Below, one piece after another: positions 28,267 through 41,480 of a DNA stretch of 64,000 bases; the stretch's first letter is position 1; each line of letters begins with the position of its first letter. Source of the DNA: Symbiodinium natans. Lineage: Eukaryota; Sar; Dinophyceae; Suessiales; Symbiodiniaceae. A program made the position numbers and the translations under genes. The notes under the pieces were generated by a model. That model was given only the letters and a program-made list of their open reading frames with translations. It was not told where the DNA came from and did not search any database. The stretch lies in assembly GCA_905221605.1 (NCBI GenBank), contig CAJNDS010002435.1:596001-660000 (forward strand). The letters are read 5' to 3'.

Positions 28267-30058
28267 CTCACTTTCATTCTCACTCTCACTCTCACTCTCG
28301 CTCTCGCTCTCGCTCTCACTCTCATCCTCACACACTCACAGACACTCTGTCACTCTCTCACACGCAAGCACTTGCTGCTCCAAAACATACGTCTGTTTGG
28401 CTCTGGCAAAGACCAGGGTCGATGGTGCTATAAATTCAAAATGCTGTATAGACAGGTCTGACCCATCAACGGCGCGTTAACTGCCGCAAAAACTGAGATT
28501 GGAGACAGCGCCAAAATATGTCCAAGCATGCGCGAATGCACTTGTGGCATCCGTTCACCAGCCCCACAACCTGACCATTGTTAGAACCCCAATGAGGGTG
28601 CTCGGCAACAGCTGATTCGCTAGGAGCACAAGCCGTTCCTGTACAGTAGGTATCCTCGCTCTTCAAAGCCCAAGCCTGCCAAAAGCTTTCATTCTGCAAT
28701 GTCCAGCAGACGACTCTGCGCAACAGCAGAAAACGTTGAGCCACGTTGGTCAACTTCCCGAGCTTGAAGGGCACCGACAAAGACCTGCAGCTCAACTGGC
28801 GGACCAGCAGAATTGCCAGGACGAAGCCCAAGTTCCGGGGAAGTCGGGCGACCCCGCTTTCAGGGCCGCAAAACACAAGCAATTCTGGCTTCGCGAGGAC
28901 GGGCCTCCACAGTTGCAGTTCTGCCTCACTGCAGCATTACAAAGACGAGTGTGCAGCTGCTTCGGACAAGCTCCCGTGCGCTCAGCGCGACGCTGCCCAA
29001 AGAGATCCGGTTGCTTGAGCCCACAGGCTCAAATTCGGTGCCAAAAAATGGGGCCGTCTCGCGGTCCCAAAAAGTGCCGCGAAATGGACCAGCTCCCGCA
29101 GCACAATTTGGAACTGAATTGGAGGCGTGAAACCGCGACCCCAAAACTGGGGTCGCCAAACGAATTCTTCTATTTTTGGGCTCAATCCCGCGCTTTCCAG
29201 ACTGCTACACTTAGGCGACTCTGGCCCACAGACAAGCACTTAACGTGGAAAGATCAATTACTGAGAACCACGACCTCCGAGGGCAGCTTTCTTGTGGAAG
29301 CGATCAACATGAAAGAAACGTGCACAGGGGAGGCCCACACACGCGAAGCCAGAATTGTCTGGATTTTTCGACCCCAGATTTGGAGTCGCGTAAACTGGCA
29401 AACATGTGTACAGTACAGGAACGACTTGGTCTCCTAGGACTTGCTGAAAATCAAGCCCCAAAAAAACAATTTCGAAACCAAACAAGTTGGCCTGATGTGG
29501 CCTCAACCCACACGGTCTTGCTTTGTTGCGACACGTTTGTGGCCTGTTGTGGCCTGACGTGGCCTGAAAACCACACGTTCGTGGCCTGTTGTGGCCTGAC
29601 GTGGCCTCAAAAACACACACGTTTGTGGCCTGTTGTGGCCTGATGTGGCCTCAAAAAACACACGTTTGTCCCTGTTGTGGCCTTGTCGTGGCCTCACGGC
29701 GTATTTTCCCGGAAAATGTGGCCATGGGAACTCGGGACCCTGTAATACTCTTGAAAGGGTCCCCACGCACAGCAGACGTAGGGTAATGAGGCCAGATCCG
29801 AAGACCGACCAGAATTTTTATCCAGGCTTTTTTCCCAAGCCGCTTATCTCTAAACTGAACGTTGTTACAAGTGTTCAAAGACGACCTATGCTCTGTTAGG
29901 CGCCGAAGAAAAGTTGGCAGACATAGAAATCACGTGGGGTCCCATGGCTTCACCACTCCTCCGCTGCCCGTCACTGCATCACTTTCTCTCACTCCGTCGT
30001 CCTCGCTTCCTCACTCTTTCTCTCACTCTCACTCTCACTCACTCTCACTTTCACTCTT

Positions 30059-30103
<45 letters not shown>

Positions 30104-30413
30104 CTCACTTTCATTCTCACTCTCACTCTCACTCTCGCTCAACGACCAGGATCGATGGTGCTAGAAATTCAAAATGCTGTGTAGACAGGTCTGACCCATC
30201 AACGGCGCGTTAACTGCCGCAAAAACTGAGATTGGAGACAGCGCCAAAATTTGTCTTAGCATGCGCGAATGCACTTGTGGCATCCGTTTACCAGCCCCAC
30301 AACCTGACCATTGTTAGAACCCCAATGAGGGTGCTCGGCAACAGCTGATTCGCTAGGAGCACAAGCCGTTCCTGTACAGTTGGTATCCTTGCTGTTCAAA
30401 GTCCAAGCCTGCC

Positions 30414-32600
30414 AATTGCCCGCTTCTATGTGCTACGACCGTGTGTGAACCCCTCGGACTTGAGTGTTGACCATCTCTCGTCTGGACGGTGACGCCCCCT
30501 TGTCGTACAACGGCGTCATGCCAATTGGGAGAGACCAGCTAGGGGATGCTGCTTCTGGGCTGTGGACACTTCTACGCGGAGATCAGGTTTCCACTTCCCT
30601 GGCAATGTGCCATCGAGCACCTGTGGACAACCTGGCCTTCACGAGAGCCATTCTCGCCTGTGCTTGGGTTGCTGCGGGGTTCTCTGCCTGCTGGGTGAAA
30701 ATCTCTGCTTGCGTCAAAGCAGCCATACATGACTACCTCCCCATCGGTAGGTGGCCAAGCGTGATGTGAGCCCTCACATCTCCTCGCCGACGTCTGTCGG
30801 TTTGGGCATGGAGGGTCTGATTCTGGTTATTGAACCCTCAACCCTCACCGGCCAGGACTCTCCCGCTTCCTGCGGGGCAGGTGGGGTCCCCGCCTGCTTG
30901 GGTTTACCTGATGGCTCTGATTGGAACGAAGCAGTCAAGCCTGCTTTGGCCGTCGGACGAGACTCTTGTGAGTCAAAAGAACGTTGCGCCTTGTGCTCGG
31001 AGAGGCTCCACTGGCTGACCACCATGGAGTGCTCTGGGCTGCTCCTACCCTTTGTTCTTGCCGTTAAGTCCCCACTGGCTGACCACCATGGGGCAACTTT
31101 ATGCTTCGGATCAAGAAGGTTGACACCTGCAACGTCCCGTGCCAAGGCACGACTATGCCCCACCTGTGATGGCGGACTTGTGAACCTTCTCGTGAACGGC
31201 CTTGGCTGGTGCTGAATGTATTCGCATCGGTGGCTGCATGATGGTGGTTTTGTGAATCTGGCAACGTCGCCTTTTGCGACGCACCTGCGCACTCGGTGCT
31301 ACATGTGTGCTCCCGGCCTCTTCGACGATTTCGAGTACTGAGTGCACAGGGTGACCTAGCAGTTCGGCGCGCTGGCTGTGGACACTTCTACGTGGAGATT
31401 ATGCACCCGCTGACTTGGCAGGGAGCCATTCCCCACTTGTAGAACAACCTGGCCCTCTTGAGACTCTAGAGGGTCACCCTCGTCTGAGCTTGGCCTGCGG
31501 CAGGGCAAGTGGGCTCCCCGCCCGCGTGGATGTTACCTGAAGGCTCTGATTGGATCAAAGTAGCAATACCATGGAGATCCTTGCACTTCGGCACCAATGT
31601 GATGTGAGCCCTCCCATCTCCTTACCGACGTACCTCGCGGGTTTGGGTTTGGAGGGACCTGATGCGTGCCGATGCGCAGGCCAGCGCCAAGGTTGCGTGG
31701 CCTTGTGTGAGATGCCTGGACTGGGAGGTTCCTCGTTGTTATTATAAACCCTGTGGCGTTAAGGGTTTGGTAACTCGCTGTGGACTCTCCCCGTGGAATC
31801 GGTAGCTGCAGCTACTCTCGCCCCCCCTCTGGCCGTGCGCGGGCACCTCTCTGGGTGGGCACTTGTACGCCAGGTTGACTGGAGAACCCTGTGCTCGGAG
31901 CTACTCCACTGGCTGACCACCATGGAGTGCCCTGGGCCGGTCCTGCTTTGATTGTTCTTGCTGTTAAGTCCCCACTGGCTGACCTCCATGGGGCATATGC
32001 CCCCTGTGCCGGGCGCGGACACCTCTCTGGGTGGGCACTTGTACGCCAAGGTGAATGGAGCACCCAGAGCTCGGAGCTACTCCACTGGCTGACCACCATG
32101 GAGTGCCCTGGGCCGGTCTTGCCTTGATTGTTCTTGCTGTTAAGTCCCCACTGGCTGACCACCATGGGGCATATGCACATCTTTCATCCCCCCTAGGGAG
32201 TCTGACTTGCAACATCCTTTCGCCATTGAGTGTCGGTTGTCTGTCCTTGACAACGAGTACGTGATCCGAACCTCTTCTGATGACCTCGGTTTGAATAACC
32301 GCTGTCGCACCAGTGGCTACATGATGGTGGTTTTGAGAATCTGGCAATGTCGCAATTTGCGATTCCCCCACAAGCTCTGTGCTTCCTTGTGAACCGGGAC
32401 TTCATTGACGACTTCGAGTACTGAGTCCGTGGGGTATCTAGTAGTTCAGCGCGATTGCTCGCTTTGTTTCTTTGGTGGTTGTTTGCTTGGTGGTTGCTTG
32501 GTGTGTCTGGCGGATTGTGTGCGCTGACTTTGTTTCACCCTTTACGTCGAGCCCAACAAGACCGGCCTACTGTGCTACTGATGTAGTAAAGAGGCGTCAG
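30414..32600. repeat. Old direct duplication of about 1 kb with an internal tandem repeat
   Basis: Two diverged copies, about 30540-31360 and 31365-32450. Shared landmarks include TGTGGACACTTCTACG (30565 and 31377), GTGATGTGAGCCCTC (30762 and 31598) and TTCGAGTACTGAGT (31329 and 32412). The second copy contains a near-perfect tandem pair of about 176 bp (31826-32001 and 32002-32177) carrying CTGGCTGACCACCATGG words, also seen at 31013 and 31076. No gene is recognised. Confidence 0.7.
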
Positions 32601-33100
32601 TCCAAAAAAAAAAATACCATTCACCTATGATCTACCGAAGGCCTGGATACTGGATAAGCCCTGCAGCGCTTTTTGGACCAATGACAGCAAGCTGTTTCCA
32701 CAGCGACATCTTTTATTGGAAGTGTTTGCAGAGGCTGAACGAAACCCAACGAGATTGAGACGTCTCGAAGCGTCATACGCGTAAGGTCAATGCAGGTCAG
32801 CACCTTTTTCCGTGGCGGGAGCCTGTATGCTTCTCTTCTGCTGTTACCCAAAGTCTGTTGTTGGCGCACCTTACCAGATGGAATGGTGCACATCAATCAT
32901 GCGATGGCCTTTTTCGGGTGGGTTTGGGCTGGACTTGGGCGGCTGAAGGGGCTGGATTGGGTTTGAACTCTTTTGAAAGGGTTGGGTGGTTGAAAGAGTC
33001 TGCGAAGGAAGCTTGATTTCCACAGCAAGTGCTAGAGGACCGAGTCGTTCCTTGTACTGTGTTCGGCAAAACGGAGCAAGGTGGCGAGCCTGCCCGCGAA
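32601..33100. other. No gene recognised
   Basis: An A11 tract occurs at about 32604-32614. Otherwise unremarkable unique sequence. Confidence 0.3.
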
Positions 33101-34180
33101 CGGCGGAGTCGTTGTGTTTCCGAATTAAAAAACATTGTTTTGTTTCTCCGGGAAACCTAAGTTGGACTCCAAGGCACACTCTGTTGGTAAATTTGCAATT
33201 TGCGTTTGGGACGTCATGTGCGATCTTATCCAAAAGCTTTTTCCCACCACTTTCAGAAAGAATCTGAGTAGAGAGGTCGGGGCGGGACATTTCTTGCACG
33301 GTGAAAATCTTGTCGCAAGCTGTCAGCCGCATCGGACCAAGTAGAGGCTTTGTGAATGACTTCGAGAGAGCACTCATGTTCTGGGCCACTGGGTACACAG
33401 GAGAGGTTGTGATAGATTCAGTGCAGCCTACGCCATGGCGCAAGAAGGAAGCCCTTTGCACTGGCCGAAGCATGCTCCCGACAAGCGAAGCATCCACAAA
33501 GGCTGGGACTGGGAGCAAACCCAAACTGAAAGCTTCAAGCGTGGAGATCATCCCCTCACTCCAGTGAAGGGGTGTTCGGCAGGTTGGGCGTGGGAATGTC
33601 TGACACTACCGACTGTTTTTCGACGCGCGGTATTCTGAGCACTCCATGGGTGAGGCGTTTTAATGCCAAACCGTTGCGATACCTGGAAGGGAGTGATGGT
33701 GGAAGCCTTTGCTTGTCCAGCGCAAATACTTCATGGCTTCATGAAAGGAGGTGTTCCTTGCAGCGCAGGTAGCAACAGCGTGAACACAGTGATGAAGTTT
33801 CTTCCGAATCTGCATGGATGACTTCCAGCAACTGCCGCTGCCAGCCAACTCTGTTCACGCAAAGATGTCTGCGAACCTTGCATGACATTCGCTTCGTTGC
33901 TGCAATGGCTCCACGCTCTCGCTCGCTTTCGGGTGCTGCTCGTTGCTCTGCCAAAGGTTTTCAAAGCGGAAGCAAGCCTTAGTATTCCGAGGCGTGGCAA
34001 CTCTGTCGAGTCGCAGAAGGAGGCTTCAACATGACAGGCATTCTTGCTCTGCAGTGAGCAATCAAAAGGATGATCAGGGTTGGGTGAGTGTCCTTAAATG
34101 AAAGTTGAGGACGGATTGAATATGTCGCATGACTGACACTTGTGTTCTGCCGCTCGTAGGATTCTGCACGTCAGTTTGAT
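33100..34180. repeat. Dispersed duplication, copy A
   Basis: Similar to 41240-42620. Parts are direct (33235-33375 with 41285-41455; 33730-34170 with 41876-42620). The middle (about 33405-33540) is inverted relative to 41695-41850. Landmarks include GGCTTCATGAAAGGAGGTGT and CAACTCTGTTCACGCAAAGA. No open gene is supported. Confidence 0.75.
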
Positions 34181-36516
34181 GTGACCTAGCATCGGTATGA
34201 GCGAGCATTCAGCAAAAACTGACAGCAAAATCCTTGTTTCGCTTCAAGAGCACGGGGTAAATCGAAGCGTTAGCTCGGTTCCAACTTGAAACAGCTATCC
34301 CCTCCCTCTCAAAAAAACAAGGTTCATGTACTGCATGTGGTTGACATTTCTGCAGGTCTTTCTCAAGCAATATTGTGAGATGGTAACAATTTGCCAGATA
34401 CCTTACGATCCGATACTGTGTAAATGGCAATTTCACCCTACCCTAAACCCCAGGCCCTGTAAGCCCTGGACCCTAAATTGCCAGATACCCTTGCTATTGA
34501 TAGAAGCCGATACTGTGTGAATGGCAATTTCTTCGATGGTGTTGCCTCCACACATGGCTCGATGCCATGTCCTGGCTTCCTCCTGGGGCATCATTGGCTT
34601 GCTGCTATGGAGGAGGTGCCTTGGGACTGAGCTTGCCATGCGGACTGACGTGTGTGTAAATTTCAGGATCAGAACTGGTACTTCATGCACTGTTTGTTCT
34701 GTAGCAATGCTGCAAGTTTGCAATATTTCGCAACACCTTCTGCTTTGGATTGGTTGTCCAACGTACTTGCTTTCTTACTGTTGCACAGTTTATATTAAGC
34801 CTCAAGGAACTTTAGGTTGGCTCTCTCTCTCTCTCTCTACCAAACACTTCAGGACAGCTATTGTTGCAGTGTGCAGGCAGTAGATGCAAGTTTTCCCCCG
34901 AGATGTTATTCTAAGGGTATTTGTTGTTTCTTAGAGCTCAGCTCACCACAGACTCCCATAGATTCGCGGATTTCTTTTTGTGATGGCACCTCCAGAACAA
35001 TAGCCATCATACTTCTCACAACAATGGCAACAAGAAAGACTGTGTTTCAATGACGATGATCCTTGTGAGGCTGCCCCTCTGCTTCCAGTGCTGCGTTGCA
35101 GGACGGCAGGCAGCACACAGTGACATGAGACTTTTGGGAAGGAGCTCCCAGTCCCAGAAGACCGAACGTAGGGTCGCCTTTCTGACATCCCCACGGCGAA
35201 CATCGTGATGTTTGCAAGACATGCGGCATGCGGGGTGCTCATACTAGAGAGAAGCCGTGCTTGAGCTCCCTGAGCCCTGAGCTGCCACCTGCCTTGTCGA
35301 AGTCAGAATCGCAGCTTGGATGCGTGGCGTTCGTGTTGCGCTTGTGCTTCGAAGAGCCAGCCTTTGAATGTGACATCCCAGCGTCGCTCAGGCGGCCGAG
35401 CTGTGAAGACCCAAATCCCAGAAGCTGGGAGACGAAGCCGCGAGGCCAGTCCCACTCGGCCTTCGGAACCTTCATTTGCTCACAACCACAGCCGCGTAGT
35501 TGCACTGAAGGCCTAGACCCGCACATGCTCGTTCCAGAAATGTGACAGGTCAAGGCGTAAGTCATTAGCGCTTTGAAGCTTTGTGCTCGCTTGGCAGCCC
35601 TCTCAGCCCAGCTGCCTGTCTTACATGGCAGCTATAGTCGTGGTGTGCCCTACAGCCGATGGCAAGCCAATCCTGCAGAGGCATCCCCGTCGCCTTGTAT
35701 CTCGGAAGGCTTCTCCTGCATGGGTTGTGGACTTCGTCCTTTCGAGAAACATCCCTGCCAAGGACAGGGGTCGCACACGACCAGGATAAAATCGGAGGCT
35801 CAGGCCCCTAAATTCAGTCGCTTAGATGTTTTATCCTGAGGCACGTGGGGCTGCGCCTGCAGGATTTTATCTGCACATGGTGGTTTGCCAATCCAAAGTC
35901 ATATTGCTGAACATGTCGCTCGGAGGGTCAAGCCTTCAGGATTCTAATGATTTTCATCGCTGCAATGGGGTCAGGCCCCCGGACTTGATCCAGATAACTT
36001 CCCTGGGCCTGACCCTTCCATGCATGTCCACCCTCTGTGCTAAGGGTTTGAGGCCCATGCTGAAGTTTTCGCGGGAACATGCGGGACGCCGGAGTATCAT
36101 TCCAGACTGTGTCTGGCTGACGAGAATGTTCCAAAGTCCGCACTGGCGATGCACTTGTGGCCTCAGCTTGGGTCCGCCAAGCCCCCTCCCTGGCGTCCAG
36201 CGTGCCAGTCTCACAATTTCATTCAAGTGAGGCGACAGTTGGGCTAGTCAGGTGAGACGCCGCAATTGCCGAGTTTCGCAGTTATGACAGCTCCCAGGGA
36301 CGTCAGGCATTGGCAGCTCCATTTTTCAGCCCCGCTAGTCCCAAGACGTGGGGGATGTGTGAGGAGCCGAAGGAAATCTTTCTGCGGGCCAGGACTTTCC
36401 ATGAACTCATTAACATCTCAGGAAGCCAGTCCACACCACCCGTCCCAAGCATTCAATGCCGTCAAAGCCTGCTTAAGCCTGTGACGTTGGCAAATGCGGC
36501 AATGCTGACCGAGACA

Positions 36517-36570
36517 GGCGAAGCGCCCGGCGAAGCGTCCGGCGAAGCGTCCGGGGAAGCCTCCGGCGAG
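36517..36570. repeat. 12-bp minisatellite
   Basis: Four to five imperfect copies of GGCGAAGCGTCC. If translated it gives a Gly-Glu-Ala-Ser repeat, but the surrounding frame has no support. Confidence 0.6.
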
Positions 36571-37449
36571 GCATGCGAAGCTTCTGGCAGATCGGGCGAA
36601 GCTCCTTGAATATCTTTCGAGACTCTCGGCTTGCCGGTGCTGCGCGCTTCTTCTGCCGTATATGCCTGTGCCGACACACGGCTTGCATAGTTCAAGGGAA
36701 CCAGCAGATCTTGGCAGGTGGGCGGTGAAATCCTTTGACGATTCAGACGCGTCCTCTAGACGCAAGGTCGCAAGGTCGCAAGGAACTTGATATAAACCCC
36801 GCCAGTGGACTGTTGCCCAAGAAGGCAGCGGACGACAAGCTTGCGCAGATGCGTAGTAGACACTGTATTCTGCATCGTGATCCTGCCATAGTTCATGTGG
36901 TTCTGGCGCTTTTCATTTTGTCACGTACCTCAACACTGCACGAGTCCTTGGGAAGATGGGCTTTCCTTGACGGCTCCTTCAAAGCCTTAGGGACCCTACA
37001 TTGCAACATGACAATTCTTCTAAACCCTACTCGCAAAGCCGTTCTTCCACGTTCTGCCACACCAGGGGCCTGGAAAGTGCTGCCCTTGCACATTCCACAC
37101 AGCTGCCTGCGACTCCTGAGTCCCGATGCTTTCCCATGCGGAGCTGATGAGTGCGGCGACTCCTGCTGATCTGTACTCGGGTTCACAGGGAAGTGGGTTC
37201 AAAATGGCCCCAAAACGATAACCTCGACAGACTCAGACCCTGCCCGGGCTTCAAGGTGTCATCACCGTGGGGGCAGATCACGCGAGGATGCCTCGCATGC
37301 CTTCCTGGGGTTTCTTAGGCGACATGCCTCGGTCTTTGCGTGAAAATGGTACGAGGGTCGGTCGGCTGCAGTGATTCAGTGCCTTGACTTCCTTACCCCC
37401 GAGACTTCGTCCTGTCCTCTCCTCAGACTGTTTAAGACTCTAAGACACA

Positions 37450-37503
37450 CCTAAGATGTCCTAAAGATGCCCCTAAGATGCCCCTAAGATGCTCCTAAGA
37501 TTC
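37450..37503. repeat. CCTAAGATGCC minisatellite
   Basis: Five short, imperfect units of about 11 bp. Confidence 0.55.
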
Positions 37504-40500
37504 TAGACATGCAGACCGCGCCGCAATGTGGAGCTCAGCAAGGACTGAAGGCGTCGCAGGTCTACTGACCCTTATCGTCATTATTCTACAAGAATCTGTG
37601 TGCCCGCGCCCACTCTCGCGGGTAAGCCTCAGCTCGGGTCCCACGTCGTGGCATGTTCAATTTTCTTCGAGCGCTGCTTCGAGGCGCCTAAGAAAGCAGC
37701 TGTCGCGCAGCATCTAAGGGCTGTTGGCAACAGGGCGTGTCCGCTGTGCACAAGCTGTCTTCCGGTGGTTTCGCATGTTTCGCATGGCCTGTATCTCGAG
37801 CTACAGGGGTCATGCAGCTGCACTTTGCCGGGACGCGCGGGGCTTCTCTTCTAAAAAGATGAAACGCGTGAGCCCCGCTGCATGCCCAAAGCACCTTGCA
37901 GCCCATTGCCCTCAGCCAACCCATTCGGCCTGATCGCGGGTTGTTCTAAGCCCCAAACGCCCCAAACCACAAATTTTCAACCCTGGGCGGCAATATGGCT
38001 CCTAACGACCCTGTGGCTACGGAAGCTGACTCGAAAAAGAGCTTCTGCGTCCCTCGTGTCTCCCGTCCCATTGTTGTTGCCGTGCCTTCATGGGCCCTAC
38101 TATAAGGCCCTAGGTCCCTAGGTCAGCACGTCACTCAGAGCATCTGGATGGGTCCTCAGATCCGACACACCCTAAGCTGGGCTTGCGCCTTTGGTAGGGG
38201 AAGCCCACGAACTTCCCGAGCATCTTTTGTTGCTCTCCCTGTCCTTTGTACTTGGATCGATTTTCCTTGGCACTCACACGTGGTACTCTCCAAAGGACTC
38301 CGGAATCGGAATCCATCAGAACAGGCTTGCTGATTCCGAGATGATTCTTCAGTGCTTCCAGGAAGGTCCGGTGCGCGAAGTAGCTACGAGTTCTTTGATA
38401 CCTTGCAAGGAATGTTCTTTCAGGGAGACACGCCAAGGAGCCCACCTTGTGAGTCAACATGTGGCAAACGTGGCCCACGTCCCCCTCAGTCTTGCAGCCA
38501 CTGACATCAGCTTAGCAAGGGGTGTTGCGCAGCTGCCCTCTAAATTAAGCTCCCTTTGTTGGGTGCCCTGAATTTGTGGCCGCATAATATCAGGGGTCTA
38601 ATCAGGAACCCAAATTCAGCGCAACCCTCCAGTGTCGCCGGCCTGTGCGCTTTGCCACACTCTGCAAAGCAAGTCATCGCGTTCTCTTCGTTCCCAGGAG
38701 CAAAGACAAGAGGCTGCATAGCCAAAACAGCTGCCAGATCAGAAGCGAGCTTCGGGTGTTCGTGTTCTTGGAGCCCTTCAGTGGAAGAGCTGCCAGGCTT
38801 TGATCAAGACGTAGCTTGCACTGAGTCCGGGAGAGTCTTTCAAGGGCGCCGCCTTTCATACTGAGTTCCTGAGGCTTTCGCTTTAACCCTTTCCTGCCGC
38901 CTGATACGTTCCAAGGGGGTTCTTACTCGTAAGTGCCTGTCCGGCCAGAGATGTGCCAAGGTTCTTCGAGAAGCCATGCTTGATAGCACTTGTATCATTA
39001 GAGTTCTCGAGACATAAGCTGCTTAAAGATACTGTGAGATGGATGCTTGAGCCACTCTTTGCTGCTTCAGCTCCAAGGGTGACACTATGAACAGAAGCCG
39101 AGTGCACATCCGATCCATGCACAGACTCTGCTGTTGCCCAAGCTGCTGTGAAACCCTGGCACTGGATACTACTGGTAAGTGCAGCATTGCAGTCCGTCGT
39201 CTCCGACGTCTCCGACGTCTGTCAGGCCGAAAGCCGTGACTTCTGTGGCGAAGATTGGCGAAGATTGCGGGCTGCTCAGGCTGCTCAGCCTCCTCGCTCC
39301 CGCTGATGAGTTTCTGTGTCACTTGTGTCACTTTCCACAAGTCAAGGTAATCGCCAGTAATCACCCGACATGCTTTATTGACCGTTAGCCACACAGCAAT
39401 CCTCTGCGGTGCGTTCTTCTTTTTAGGCCTACACCGTATAAGTCTCAGCGCATCTCGACGCTTGTCTAAGCCTGGTGGAAGTCTTGAGGCCCATGGCATG
39501 TTGGTCAATCTCAGATTCCTTTCAAGTCCTTTCCTTTCCGGCAGTGCACATGAGTTTGCATGAGCTCCTGGTAGATGTGCGTATGCCCTTTGTCTGGGCT
39601 GTTGCCCCTCTCAATAGTGGGAGTTGGCTTGTTTGTCTTGCGCGATCCTCGGAAGCAGGAGATTAGCGCACCAAGGGTGCCCGTGGTCGGCCAACCGCAA
39701 TGGAAACCTCCGGGGTGACCGCTCTCCTCAATGTGTCACATGCAACCGGTCCTGGTGCGCCTCAGCACGCCACAAACCCCGCAACGGAACACATCCCTGT
39801 TATATGTCCGAGGGGGCATAACTTAACCTTCTCGCATCCAAGTTGACGTAGCTGCATGGCCGGTGCAATGTCCGCCTCTCTTAGTCCAGATACATGAGGT
39901 GTACTGTGCTCGGCCCAATCTTCGTTTCACCTCCGACTGGATTCCTGTCATGCTGCCTTCCCGCGTGCACATTATGATGGGAGCGCGGAACACGCAATGC
40001 TTGCAGGCAGTCAGTCAGAATTCCCTTCCGGGGTGGGACAAGATATCTTCAACATTGTCAGTTTCTCGTCGCGTGTCCAGTCGACGTGCAGGTAATACAG
40101 GTAAACTCCTGGAAGTGAGTTTGCGGTGCATCTTCCGCACGCTTCTGGTGATGTCGTCGCAGCCACAATTGTGGAACATTGCAGGTGCTCGTGAACGTCC
40201 GTACGCACCAAGGCAAAATCGACCGGAGCCGGCGGTCGCACATGCCGAACTGCATTAAGGGTGCACCGGGTTGGGGCGATTTTGCGCCGCCGTGCTGAGC
40301 CCGCGGCGGAGTAGTGACCTCTTGGAGCCGGTGAATATAGCAGGTGGCGCGGATTGGCCTGCCGAGTTGTACTGCGTTTGGGAGTGCCCAGCGTAGGGAG
40401 GCTGGGTCGGTTGACGGGCATCGGTCCGCGAGCTCGCTTTCGTCAAGCTGCGTTCGGAAGTACCCGGCGTAGTGACACTACCACCGGAGGCCTCTTAGAA

Positions 40501-40849
40501 TGTCTGCACCGGTTGCGCTCCCATAGTGCTGGCTTGTCTTCACGCCGCCCTCAGAAGTAGGGGCGGCGTTTTCTCGAAGAAATCCGCAAGGGCGCACACG
40601 CACGCGCTTGCTGGTGCCAAGGGGTGCCTATGAGCATGTCGGCCCAGATTACGTGTTGCACTCCCCTTGTGACCTTGTGCTGTTTTGCCCGCGCGCCGCC
40701 CTCAAACATGGTCCATGCCAAAGAAGCACTCCTGCTGCAGCGGTGTGGACATCGGCTGTCAGAAGTTTGCCGGCCAGCCGCGGCTTCACACATGGAAGAA
40801 GTCTTGGTTTTGGACACTCGAGAAGACCCTTGGACGGAACTCCAACAGC

Positions 40850-41480
40850 ATTCATTTGGGCCAAAAGTTTTCTCCCAAGGCTTCATCGCATGCAGAATCT
40901 TGGGGCATCTGCAGTTTGCAGGCACTATCGAAGCTAGCCACATCGCACCGAGTCCCATGCCTTGTGAGTGAAACAGCACTCATCTGGGCCAAAAGATTTC
41001 CCCCACCCTTTCCACATATCTGAGCATGCAGATAGTCGGGGCGGGGCGTTCGCATTTGGGACATCCATTAGTAAGCACGGTGGGATCTTGTCGCAAGCCG
41101 CCAGCCGCATCGCAGCATCGCACCGAATGCCTTGTGAATGACTTCGACACTCATCATCCTGGCCAAAGGCTTCCACCCGCCCCTTCTATATATCTGAGCA
41201 TACAGCAGGTCGGGGCCGGGCGTCTGCGTTTGGGACATCATGTGCGATCTCATCGCGCCGCATCACACCAAGTGGACTTCATCCGGGCCAAAAGCTTTCT
41301 CCCACCACTTTCAGAAAGAATCTGAGCATGCAGAGAGTCGGGGCGGGTCGTTCGCATCTGGGACATCCCTTACTAAGCAGGGTGAAAATCTCGTCGCAAG
41401 CTGTCAGCTGCATCGGACCAAGTCAGAGGCCTTGTGAATGACTTCGAGAGCACTCATGATCTGGGCCAAAGGCTTCCACC
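40850..41480. repeat. Diverged tandem repeat of about 150-190 bp
   Basis: Four to five units, each with GGGCCAAA[AG]G[CT]TT, a TCTGAGCATGCAG-like word, GTCGGGGC[GC]GG and GCCTTGTGAATGACTTCG. Units begin near 40855, 40980, 41155, 41280 and 41455. One unit is also present near 33235. Confidence 0.65.

Larger units (their letters stand above)
23663..30413. repeat. 1.9-kb tandem repeat, about 3.6 copies
   Basis: Copies start at 23663, 25577, 27485 and 29325 (periods 1914, 1908 and 1840 bp); the last is truncated at about 30413. Copies 1 and 2 are almost identical apart from the length of the CT tract. Copy 3 loses short segments in its second half (near 28770 and 29000-29160). Copy 4 has many 1-3 bp changes and a cut CT tract. 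Each copy contains, in order, a TGTGGCC minisatellite, a short hairpin, a CTCACT microsatellite and a non-coding remainder. Long frames inside encode only repeats such as HSHSHF or WPQKHT and are not genes. Confidence 0.92.
34181..40840. other. Long gene-poor region
   Basis: I see no supported gene. It holds a CT tract near 34819-34839, a duplicated CGATACTGTGT[AG]AATGGCAAT word near 34410 and 34506, a 12-bp GGCGAAGCGTCC minisatellite (36517-36570), a CCTAAGATGCC repeat (37450-37503) and CTGCGTT[TC]GG...GGCGTAG-type repeats near 40370-40470. Confidence 0.4.

Noticed and set aside
30414-32600. Genes in the duplicated region
   Set aside because: Open frames are short, not shared between the two copies in the same phase, and contain repeat words only.
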